This document shows positions 1 through 4,960 of a stretch of DNA of 5,635 nt, one piece after another. The position numbers and the translations under genes were made by a program. The first letter of the stretch is position 1; every line of letters begins with the position of its first letter. This stretch comes from Conexibacter sp. Lineage in GTDB: Bacteria > Actinomycetota > Thermoleophilia > Solirubrobacterales > Solirubrobacteraceae. A model generated the notes under the pieces. That model was not told the origin of the DNA. It saw only the letters and a program-made list of their open reading frames with translations, and made no database searches. Location of the stretch: the NCBI GenBank assembly GCA_025964215.1, contig JAOPZG010000366.1:1-5635 (forward strand). Direction: 5' to 3'.

Positions 1-286
1 CGGAGCGCCGGTTGCCCGCGCACTGCAGCGTCGCGGCGACCTCGCGCCGCTGCAGGTCGCCGTCGCGCAGGTCGGCGAGCGAGAGCTCGAGCTCCTCACC
101 GACCAGGCCGCCGATCCGCAGCCGCCACGCGCCGGGCGCCGGCTCGGGGACCGGGCCGTGGTTGCGCACGTAGAACCGGTCGGCCGGGGTGAGCGCGTGC
201 TCGGCCAGCGGCGCCCGGGCGGACTCCGCGTTGAGCGGATCCTCGGAGTGGACGAGCATCGAGTCGAGCTTGCCGAACGGCGTCAT
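1..286 (-). CDS. Sulfite oxidase-type molybdopterin oxidoreductase, N-terminal part (cut by window edge)
   Basis: The minus-strand frame reads 95 codons from an ATG at 286 and runs off the window at base 1. An in-frame TAG lies four codons upstream, so this ATG is the only possible start. The fragment carries two hallmarks of the sulfite oxidase molybdenum-cofactor domain: RNHGPVP at residues 41-47 and TLQCAGNRR at 86-94. Cys89 in the second motif corresponds to the cysteine that ligates molybdenum in this family. Enzymes of this family transfer oxygen to or from a substrate such as sulfite using Mo-molybdopterin. No Tat or Sec signal peptide is visible, so this form is probably cytoplasmic, unlike the exported MsrP/YedY type. 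The C-terminal dimerisation domain, if present, lies outside the window. The only purine-rich ribosome-binding candidate, GGGGG, sits unusually close to the ATG. The family call is firm; the substrate is unknown. Confidence 0.9.
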   Translation of the reverse strand, partial: MTPFGKLDSMLVHSEDPLNAESARAPLAEHALTPADRFYVRNHGPVPEPAPGAWRLRIGGLVGEELELSLADLRDGDLQRREVAATLQCAGNRRS

Positions 287-343
287 GCCCCCGGCCTACC
301 CGGGCAGCCGGTCGCGACCCCACCGGCGTCACGATCACCGCCG

Positions 344-366
344 GGCGCCGGCGGCGGGCCGGCGCC
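344..366. repeat. GC-rich inverted repeat (8-base arms, 7-base spacer)
   Basis: GGCGCCGG at 344-351 is perfectly complementary to CCGGCGCC at 359-366, with CGGCGGG between them. It lies 34 bases past the stop of the small minus-strand frame at 400-575 and about 58 bases upstream of the sulfite oxidase start. It could form a transcript hairpin ending the small gene, but no T-run follows on either strand. In such GC-rich DNA a repeat of this length may be chance. The rest of 287-399 shows no coding signature and no convincing promoter. Confidence 0.3.
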
Positions 367-399
367 GCCTCGTGGAACTCGCCGCCTGCTCAACGGCGC

Positions 400-575
400 T
401 CAGTGCCCGAGGACCGCCGCGTCCACACGGGAGACCTCGTAGGTGATGTCGGTGCCGGGCGTCTGCCGGTGGGGCCGCCGGCGTAGCGGATGGGCATGCC
501 GGTCTGCGCGTCGCTCGTCAGGGCCTCGTCGTAGGCGCCGAGCGACGGGAGGACGTCGTGGACGGCGAGGCGCAT
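400..575 (-). pseudogene. Small hypothetical gene with an apparent one-base frameshift
   Basis: From ATG at 575 on the minus strand, about 34 codons read MRLAVHDVLPSLGAYDEALT onward to RYAGG, every one ending in G or C. The frame then loses this character, while the neighbouring frame becomes protein-like (TPGTDITYEVSRVDAAVLGH) and stops at TGA, 400-402. The span is 176 bases, one short of a multiple of three. Adding one base near the GGGG run at 471-474 would give a continuous 58-residue protein. The change is therefore either a genuine frameshift mutation or a sequencing error in a homopolymer. I do not recognise the product. It is short, mostly polar and acidic, with no signal peptide, membrane segment or cysteine. 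No clear ribosome-binding site precedes the ATG. The upstream frame stays open but uses poorer codons, which supports starting at 575. Confidence 0.5.
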
Positions 576-599
576 GATCGCTCGGCCGCCCGCGGTGTC

Positions 600-728
600 T
601 TGCGTGATCCGAACGCCGCCGGCGGGGTCGGCCTCTGGGCGCAACGGCTCTGCCCGCCGCTCCACCGCCTCGCGATGCGCCGCCTCAACGACCACCTCGT
701 CGGGATCGCGGCGCGCGCGGCGCCTTAA
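600..728 (+). pseudogene. Possible tail of a decayed gene, or a 42-codon small gene
   Basis: The plus-strand frame ending at TAA 726-728 reads GVGLWAQRLCPPLHRLAMRR and then LNDHLVGIAARAAP. From about 627 onward nearly all codons end in G or C, as in real genes of this window. Upstream of about 620 the codon bias fades and no ATG is available. The possible starts are TTG at 600 and ATG at 675, neither with a ribosome-binding site. It may be the C-terminal remnant of a gene whose front was lost, or a tiny gene divergent from the one at 400-575. It shares reading frame with the methyltransferase at 765, and its stop closes that gene's frame 36 bases upstream of the ATG. I do not recognise it. 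Confidence 0.25.
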
Positions 729-744
729 GGGCAACAAGCGCCGC

Positions 745-764
745 GCCGGCTCGTTCGAGCCGGC
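745..764 (+). repeat. Perfect 9-base inverted repeat touching the start codon at 765
   Basis: GCCGGCTCG at 745-753 is perfectly complementary to CGAGCCGGC at 756-764 around a central TT. In RNA this would fold as an 8-pair stem with a GTTC loop. Its last base abuts the methyltransferase ATG, so it fills the place where a ribosome-binding site should be. It could be a stem that limits translation, a terminator for the frame ending at 728 (no T-run follows, so a weak one), or a protein-binding site. Confidence 0.45.
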
Positions 765-1370
765 ATGCCCGCCCGCCTCCACCTCCGGCTGCTCCTGCGG
801 CTCGCCGTCGCGGCGCCGGCGCTCCCGGCGCGGGTCACGTGGTTCCATGCCCGCGCGCTCTGCGTGGCGATCAGCCGCCACGATCACTTCACGTTGCGGA
901 GCATGGCCGCACCGCACCAGCTCGTCGTGCTCGTGCGCCTGGCGCGCGGGCGCCGGCGCGTCGTCGAGCTCGGCACCGCCACCGGCTGGACGGCCGCCGC
1001 GCTGGCCCTCGCCGACCCGCGACGCACCGTGATCACCTGCGACCCGAACGTCCAGCCCGGCCGCGACCGCTACCTGCGCCTGCTCTCCCCCGCGACCTGC
1101 GCGCGGATCGCGCTGCTGCGCACCACCGGGCTCGCCGCCGCGACCCTCGACGCGCAACCGGTCGACGTCCTCTTCGTCGACGCCAGCCACGAGCGGCAGG
1201 CGACGGTCGACGAGTGGCGCGCCTGGCGGCCGCGGCTCGCCCCCGGCGGCATCGTCATCTTCCACGACTACGACCACCCCGACTTCCCGGGCGTCGCGCA
1301 GGCCGTCGCGGAGCTGGGCCTCACCGGCGAGCAGCGCGCCGGGATGTTCGTCTGGCGGGCACCGCGCTGA
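765..1370 (+). CDS. Class I SAM-dependent methyltransferase (Methyltransf_24-like)
   Basis: This 201-residue protein has the Rossmann-fold SAM-binding core. Motif I is VVELGTATGWTA at 66-77, where the glycine-rich loop contacts SAM. An acidic residue follows the second strand (ITCDP, Asp93). The stretch VDVLFVDASHE at 133-143 and the closing APGGIVIFHDYDHP at 159-172 match the small methyltransferases that carry a D-x-S/D-H and H-D-Y signature. The first 60 residues are basic and helical (WFHARALCVAISRHDH), perhaps a lid or an interaction surface. They do not form a convincing signal peptide, so I place it in the cytoplasm. ATG 765 is the only start after the in-frame TAA at 726-728. It has no ribosome-binding site and sits against a hairpin, so a leaderless or structured start is possible. 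The next methyltransferase begins 39 bases downstream. The methyl acceptor cannot be told from sequence. Confidence 0.85.
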   Translation: MPARLHLRLLLRLAVAAPALPARVTWFHARALCVAISRHDHFTLRSMAAPHQLVVLVRLARGRRRVVELGTATGWTAAALALADPRRTVITCDPNVQPGRDRYLRLLSPATCARIALLRTTGLAAATLDAQPVDVLFVDASHERQATVDEWRAWRPRLAPGGIVIFHDYDHPDFPGVAQAVAELGLTGEQRAGMFVWRAPR

Positions 1371-1409
1371 TGCGCGCAACATCCGCGCTGCTCAGCCGTC
1401 CTCACCGTC

Positions 1410-2066
1410 ATGCCCGTCCTGACCCGGCTCCGCGCCCACCTGCGTCTGCGCCAGCGACTCCGCCCATCGGCTGCCGTCAACGCCGACGAGGAGCTCGCGT
1501 GGTGGCTGCGGGAATGGGACCCCGCGGCCGGCGAGGATCAGCGCTGGGAGCGGGCGCATGACGCCGTCGCGATGGTCCTGCGCGAGTCCGGGATCAAGGA
1601 CACCATCTTCTTCGACGGCAAGGTGGTGGTCGACATCGGACCCGGCGCGCTCGGCTTCCCCGACGCCTGCCCGGCGCGCGTGAGCATCGGCGTCGACCCG
1701 CTCGCGCAGCGGTTCGCCGACGCCGGGCTCCTGCTCGCCTCCGACGCGATCTACCTCGCCGCGCGCGCCGAAGCGATCCCGCTCGTGTCGGGCAGCGCCG
1801 ACGTCGTGCTCGCCCGCAACAGCCTCGACCACGTGGACGACCCGCGCGCCGCGCTCGCCGAGGCGCGGCGGCTGCTGCGGCCGGGCGGCACGTTGATCCT
1901 CAACTTCGACGTCGACCACACCCCCACGCCGACCGAGCCCCACGCGCTCGACGCCCACGAGGTGCGCTCGTGGCTGGCGCCGATGGAGGTCGTCTTCGCG
2001 GATCGCTGGCCCCATCCTCACGGCCGCGACGGCCACGCGGTGGTGCTCGTCGCCGTCCAGCCGTGA
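1410..2066 (+). CDS. Class I SAM-dependent methyltransferase (Methyltransf_11-like)
   Basis: The product is 218 residues. Motif I is VVVDIGPGALGF at 72-83, followed by GVDPLAQ at 94-100, whose Asp96 should bind the SAM ribose. AEAIPLVSGSADVVLARNSL at 120-139 then DHVDDP, and LLRPGGTLIL at 155-164, are the standard post-I and motif II/III elements of Methyltransf_11 enzymes. A basic N-terminus (RLRAHLRLRQRLR) precedes a helical cap containing ELAWWLREWDP at 28-38, which may cover the active site and choose the substrate. It is not a close copy of the methyltransferase upstream: the two belong to different subfamilies. The gap between them is 39 bases, in the same direction and reading frame, so they are probably co-transcribed. 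No clear ribosome-binding site precedes ATG 1410. An ATG at 1370 overlaps the preceding TGA but is out of frame. The acceptor is unknown; a natural-product or cell-surface glycan role is possible but unproven. Confidence 0.85.
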   Translation: MPVLTRLRAHLRLRQRLRPSAAVNADEELAWWLREWDPAAGEDQRWERAHDAVAMVLRESGIKDTIFFDGKVVVDIGPGALGFPDACPARVSIGVDPLAQRFADAGLLLASDAIYLAARAEAIPLVSGSADVVLARNSLDHVDDPRAALAEARRLLRPGGTLILNFDVDHTPTPTEPHALDAHEVRSWLAPMEVVFADRWPHPHGRDGHAVVLVAVQP

Positions 2067-2071
2067 CGCCG

Positions 2072-2100
2072 TTGCATCTCACGGAGACCTGCTCTAGTCT
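2072..2100 (+). promoter_or_regulatory. Candidate sigma-70-type promoter for the beta-helix gene
   Basis: TTGCAT at 2072-2077 and TAGTCT at 2095-2100 are separated by 17 bases, the ideal spacing for a housekeeping sigma factor. Both keep the most conserved positions (TTG in the first, TA and final T in the second). Transcription would begin near 2106-2107, leaving a leader of about 29 bases before ATG 2136. The site follows the methyltransferase stop by only six bases, so the beta-helix gene could also receive read-through. Confidence 0.45.
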
Positions 2101-2119
2101 GCGCGCTTCGTCGTCATTC

Positions 2120-2133
2120 GATCAAAAGTGATC
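2120..2133 (+). promoter_or_regulatory. Short inverted repeat in the leader of the beta-helix gene
   Basis: GATCA (2120-2124) and TGATC (2129-2133) flank AAAG in an A+T-rich patch two bases before ATG 2136. It occupies the place of the ribosome-binding site, and no good purine-rich site is visible. It could be a weak operator or merely the A-rich unstructured leader that helps initiation. The arms are short, so chance is a real possibility. Confidence 0.25.
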
Positions 2134-2135
2134 AT

Positions 2136-3467
2136 ATGCTTCCGTCTGCGATCGCCCTGCTCTGCTGCGCCGCCTCCGCCACCTCCGGCGGCTTCGGGCA
2201 GCAGCCAGCCCGCCAGTACGCCGTCGCGCCGAGCGGCAACGACGCCGGCCCCGGGACGCTCGCCCGGCCCTGGCGCACGATCCAGAAGGCGGCCGACGCC
2301 GCGACGCCCGGCAGCACCGTGCAGATCCGCGGCGGGACCTACCACGAGCGCGTCGTCGTCCACGTCTCCGGCGCGCCAGGCGCGCCGATCACCTTCCGCA
2401 ACTACGGCAGCGAGCACGTGCTCCTCGACGGCGTCGGCCTCGGCCCGTTCACCGGGATCGCCGGCCTGCTCACCATCGACAGCCGCAGCTACCTGAGCGT
2501 CCGCGGGCTCGAGCTCGCGCACTTCCACGACGACGCCGACGCCTTCGTCCCCGCCGGCGTCTTCGTAACCGGCACCGCGCACGACATCGCGCTGACCGGC
2601 CTCGACGTCCACGACATCCGGACCCACGCCGCCGACGCCCACGGCATCGCGGTCTACGGCACCTCGGGCGTCGCGCCGATCCACGACGTCACGATCGACG
2701 GCAACGCCGTGCACGACAACAAGCTCGGCTCCAGCGAGTCGGTCGTCGTCAACGGCAACGTCCGCGGCTGGAGGATCACCCGCAACCACGTCTACCGCAA
2801 CGACAACATCGGGATCGACGCGATCGGCTTCGAGGGCAAGGCGCCCCGCGACGACCAGGCGCGCGACGGCGTGATCGCCGACAACCTGGTCACCGACATC
2901 GACACGATCGGCAACCCCGCCTACGAGGAGGACGACGGCAACTGCCGCTGCGCCGACGCGATCTACATCGACGGCGGCAAGGACATCGTCATCGAGCGCA
3001 ACACGCTGCTGCGCTCGAACATCGCGCTGGAGATCGCCAGCGAGCACCCCGAGGGCTCGGCCGCGAACATCCTCGCCCGCGACAACCTGCTCGCCGACAG
3101 CACCTCGATCGGCCTCGCGATGGGCGGCTACGACCGCGAGCGCGGCAGCACCGTCAACGCCCGCGTCATCCACAACACCTTGCGCAACAACGACACGCTG
3201 CACACCGGCTCCGGCGAGATCCTGCTGCAGTTCCGCGTGTTCGACTCGCAGATCATCGACAACGTCGTGGTCGCGGGCGACCAGGGCATCCTGATGGCCA
3301 ACCCCTACACCGAGAACGCGGGCAACGTCGTCGACGGCAACGACTGGTGGACGACCGCCGCGCCGAGCTGGCAGTGGAAGACCATCACGTACCACTCCTT
3401 CGCCGCCTACCGCCGCGGGACGGGCAACGACGCCCACGGCGCCTTCGCCGACCCGCGCCGGCGCTAG
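2136..3467 (+). CDS. Exported right-handed parallel beta-helix protein (pectate-lyase-like fold)
   Basis: This 443-residue protein opens with a short hydrophobic stretch (AIALLCCAASA, residues 5-15) that looks like a signal peptide, though it lacks the usual basic residues before it. Residues 28-70 form the DUF1565-like entry motif common in this fold: YAVAPSGNDAGPG, then RPWRTIQKAADAATPGSTVQ and RGGTYHERV. From about 85 to 400 there are repeated coils of the type I-x-x-N/D-x-V with Asn and Asp at turns, for example VTIDGNAVHDN (185-195), WRITRNHVYRNDNIGID (212-228), IVIERNTLLRSN (284-295), VIHNTLRNN (344-352) and QIIDNVVV (372-379), as expected of stacked beta-helix rungs. A CRC pair (270-272) sits before ADAIYIDGG. 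The fold is shared by polysaccharide lyases, epimerases and hydrolases, so an extracellular polysaccharide substrate is likely but the reaction is unknown. The gene ends soon after the helix, overlapping the convergent gene at the stop codon. Confidence 0.85.
   Translation: MLPSAIALLCCAASATSGGFGQQPARQYAVAPSGNDAGPGTLARPWRTIQKAADAATPGSTVQIRGGTYHERVVVHVSGAPGAPITFRNYGSEHVLLDGVGLGPFTGIAGLLTIDSRSYLSVRGLELAHFHDDADAFVPAGVFVTGTAHDIALTGLDVHDIRTHAADAHGIAVYGTSGVAPIHDVTIDGNAVHDNKLGSSESVVVNGNVRGWRITRNHVYRNDNIGIDAIGFEGKAPRDDQARDGVIADNLVTDIDTIGNPAYEEDDGNCRCADAIYIDGGKDIVIERNTLLRSNIALEIASEHPEGSAANILARDNLLADSTSIGLAMGGYDRERGSTVNARVIHNTLRNNDTLHTGSGEILLQFRVFDSQIIDNVVVAGDQGILMANPYTENAGNVVDGNDWWTTAAPSWQWKTITYHSFAAYRRGTGNDAHGAFADPRRR
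3464..3467. other. Shared CTAG: overlapping stop codons of convergent genes
   Basis: The plus-strand gene ends with TAG at 3465-3467, and the minus-strand gene ends with the complement of CTA at 3464-3466, also TAG. The self-complementary CTAG therefore serves both. There is no intergenic space for a conventional terminator between the two genes. Confidence 0.9.
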
Positions 3468-4420
3468 GGCACGAGCACCGTCCGGCGCGCGCCGGCCGGC
3501 GCGCGCCAGATCCGCTCCACGTCGCTGAGCGGCTGCGCGACCGCGTCGATCGCGTAGTCGCTGTCGGTGATGTGCGTCGCGAGGCCGGGGAGCTCCGCGA
3601 CGATCTCCCGCGCGGGCACCGAGCCCTGGCCGCTGCCGACGAGCTGGACGCGCGCGGCGCGCAGCCACGCCGAAGGGAGCGTGATCTCCGGGCCCGCGAC
3701 CGAGCCGATCTGGATCCACGTCAGCGGCCGGCCGCGGTCGCGGCGCGCCGTGAGCACGGCGGGCAGCACGCGCTGGCTGACCGAACCCCAGAGGTAGTCG
3801 AGGACGACGTCGACCTCCGTCGTGGCGCCGCCGAGCGCCGCGTCGACCGCCTCCGGCGAGCCCTCCAAGGACACCAACGCGTCGGCGCCGACGCCCGCGA
3901 GCGCCGCGAGCCGCCCCGCGTCGCGCCCGGCCGCGACGACGTGCGCGGCGCCGAGGTGCTTGGCGATCTGCACCGCCATCTGCCCCGCGTTGCCGGTCGC
4001 GCCGAGCACCAGCACGCGCGCGCCCGGCGCGAGGTCGATGCGCTTGCGCAGCGCGATCCAGGACGACATCGCCGGGTTCATCGCCGCGGCGATCGTCACG
4101 GGGTCGACGCCGTCGGGGAGCACCGCGCTGCGGCGACGGTCGATCACCGCGCGCTCGGCCATGGACCCGAAGCGCGTGTCGGGCAGGACGAAGTAGCGCA
4201 GCCGGCCGTCCGCGTCGCGGCCGACGCCGTCGATCCCCGGGATCAGCGGCAGCTCGCCGGTGCTCTCGTAGTGCGTGCCGTCGGCCATCGAGCGCACGCG
4301 GTGGTGGAGCGCCGCGGCGAGGACGTCGAGGGTCAGCGCGTCCTCGCCGGCAGCCGCCGGCAGGTCGATCTCCTCGTAGCGCGGCGGGTGATCGAACGCG
4401 CGGACGACGGCGGCGTGCAT
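3464..4420 (-). CDS. MDR-family NAD(P)-dependent oxidoreductase (quinone-oxidoreductase-like)
   Basis: This 318-residue protein has the medium-chain dehydrogenase architecture: a GroES-like N-terminal domain (about 1-110) with LPLIPGIDGVGR at 58-67, then a Rossmann domain whose nucleotide-binding loop is VLVLGATGNAGQMAVQIAKH at 136-155. The protein contains no cysteine, so both the catalytic and structural zinc sites of alcohol dehydrogenases are absent. It fits the zinc-independent branch that reduces quinones or enones with NAD(P)H, and is probably cytoplasmic. Its length is typical of this branch. The start is well supported: GAGGGG at 4426-4431 lies five bases before ATG 4420. A MarR-type regulator is divergently encoded 68 bases away, which suggests the gene is induced by a small ligand such as a quinone or phenol. 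Its 3' end overlaps the beta-helix gene by four bases. The true substrate cannot be assigned. Confidence 0.88.
   Translation of the reverse strand: MHAAVVRAFDHPPRYEEIDLPAAAGEDALTLDVLAAALHHRVRSMADGTHYESTGELPLIPGIDGVGRDADGRLRYFVLPDTRFGSMAERAVIDRRRSAVLPDGVDPVTIAAAMNPAMSSWIALRKRIDLAPGARVLVLGATGNAGQMAVQIAKHLGAAHVVAAGRDAGRLAALAGVGADALVSLEGSPEAVDAALGGATTEVDVVLDYLWGSVSQRVLPAVLTARRDRGRPLTWIQIGSVAGPEITLPSAWLRAARVQLVGSGQGSVPAREIVAELPGLATHITDSDYAIDAVAQPLSDVERIWRAPAGARRTVLVP
3484..3507. repeat. Perfect 24-base palindrome at the convergent junction
   Basis: The half GGCGCGCGCCGG at 3484-3495 is followed directly by its exact reverse complement CCGGCGCGCGCC at 3496-3507. It lies in the last codons of the dehydrogenase (WRAPAGARR) and 17 bases past the stop of the beta-helix gene. 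Transcripts from either side would carry a very strong GC stem here, so it may act as a two-way terminator or pause site even though no T-run follows. Part of the symmetry could come simply from Ala/Arg/Gly codons in GC-rich DNA. Confidence 0.5.
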
Positions 4421-4425
4421 CGGGT

Positions 4426-4431
4426 CCCCTC
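4426..4431 (-). promoter_or_regulatory. Ribosome-binding site of the MDR oxidoreductase
   Basis: On the minus strand GAGGGG precedes ATG 4420 with a five-base spacer (ACCCG). It is the best Shine-Dalgarno match in the window and fixes the start of the oxidoreductase. Confidence 0.7.
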
Positions 4432-4456
4432 AGGTAGTTGGTGGCAAGAACCATAG

Positions 4457-4475
4457 TAGTACGTGCCAGGTACTA
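4457..4475. promoter_or_regulatory. Candidate MarR operator between the divergent genes
   Basis: TAGTAC at 4457-4462 pairs with GTACTA at 4470-4475, and the inner TG/CA around the central C at 4466 also pairs, so eight of nine positions are symmetric in TAGTACGTGCCAGGTACTA. Length and symmetry suit a dimer of a winged-helix MarR protein. It overlaps a possible -10 for the oxidoreductase (TACTAT on the minus strand, 4453-4458) and lies 13 bases before the regulator's ATG, so one bound dimer could repress both genes. I find no convincing -35 box for either direction. Confidence 0.6.
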
Positions 4476-4488
4476 AGCTGCGAGGGCG

Positions 4489-4917
4489 ATGACGACGACC
4501 CACCCCGAGGACCTCGGCCTCACCGACGCGCTCGTGCAGCTCTCCTTCGCCGTCCAGGCCGCGCTCGGCGCCGTCGCCGCGGCCCACGACCTCTCGATCG
4601 TCCAGCTGCGCCTGCTCGGGATCCTGCGCGACCGCGAGCCCGGCATGCTCGACCTCGCCCGCGCGCTGGGCCTCGAGAAGTCGAGCGTCACCGGCCTCGT
4701 CGACCGCGCCGAGGCCCGCGGCCTCGTCGCGCGCAAGGCCGCCACCCACGACGGCCGCGCCGTCCACGTCCGCCTCACCGCCCGCGGCCGCAGGATCGCC
4801 GCGAAGCTCACGGCCCTCGTCGACCAGCGCATCACCGAGCTCGCCGCCGACCTGCCGCCACGCGACCGCGACACGCTCTCCCGCCTCGCCAGCCGCGTCG
4901 TCGTGGCCCGGGTCTGA
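4489..4917 (+). CDS. MarR-family transcriptional regulator
   Basis: The 142-residue product matches MarR in size and layout. N-terminal helices (about 8-34) for dimerisation lead into a winged helix-turn-helix at about 38-100. The recognition region is LDLARALGLEKSSVTGLVDR (54-73), followed by AEARGLVAR, and the wing is THDGRAVHVRLTARG (86-100) with the typical D-x-R (Asp88, Arg90). C-terminal helices complete the dimer interface. There is no cysteine, so thiol sensing as in OhrR is excluded; ligand binding in a pocket is more likely. It is transcribed away from the oxidoreductase, and the palindrome between them probably lets it repress that gene and itself. GAGGG lies only two bases before ATG 4489, close for a ribosome-binding site, so the leader may be very short. 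The lipoprotein gene begins 43 bases downstream in the same direction. Confidence 0.9.
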   Translation: MTTTHPEDLGLTDALVQLSFAVQAALGAVAAAHDLSIVQLRLLGILRDREPGMLDLARALGLEKSSVTGLVDRAEARGLVARKAATHDGRAVHVRLTARGRRIAAKLTALVDQRITELAADLPPRDRDTLSRLASRVVVARV

Positions 4918-4937
4918 CCCAGCGCTCAGCAAACCTG

Positions 4938-4959
4938 CCGAATGGGTACGTCCCATCGG
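4938..4959 (+). repeat. Bulged hairpin between the MarR gene and the lipoprotein start
   Basis: CCG (4938-4940) and ATGGG (4942-4946) pair with CCCAT (4952-4956) and CGG (4957-4959), with one bulged A at 4941 and loop TACGT. The stem of eight pairs ends two bases before ATG 4961 and takes up the region where a ribosome-binding site would lie. It may end MarR transcription or modulate lipoprotein translation. No T-run follows. Confidence 0.4.
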
Positions 4960-4960
4960 G

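Noticed and set aside
96..338. An 80-codon minus-strand open frame at the left edge
   Set aside because: It lies in the wrong frame over the sulfite oxidase N-terminus, which shows the family's cysteine motif.
390..1382. A 330-codon minus-strand open frame opposite the first methyltransferase
   Set aside because: It mirrors a convincing SAM-binding protein and is compositionally a shadow. Only its last part (575 downward) has independent coding character, and that is reported separately.
726..2138. The plus-strand frames ending at 728, 1370 and 2066 and the gene starting at 2136 all share one reading frame, hinting at read-through fusions
   Set aside because: Separate starts, distinct protein families and ordinary stop codons make coincidence the simplest explanation; no read-through context is visible.
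2136..2180. A lipoprotein signal in the beta-helix protein
   Set aside because: The Cys-Cys at residues 10-11 is preceded by ALL, not the [LVI]-[ASTVI]-[GAS] pattern a lipobox needs.
2094..4454. A 786-codon open frame on the minus strand
   Set aside because: It runs antisense to the whole beta-helix gene and out of frame through the dehydrogenase. Its Arg/Ala/Gly-rich and then Val/Asp-rich composition is typical of the antisense of GC-rich genes, and no domain is visible.
3347..4456. A 369-codon plus-strand open frame opposite the dehydrogenase
   Set aside because: Arg/His/Asp-rich antisense composition without motifs, while the minus strand encodes a clear MDR protein with a good ribosome-binding site.
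344..4959. The inverted repeats as intrinsic terminators
   Set aside because: None is followed by a T-rich tract, so I left them as repeats and did not call terminators.
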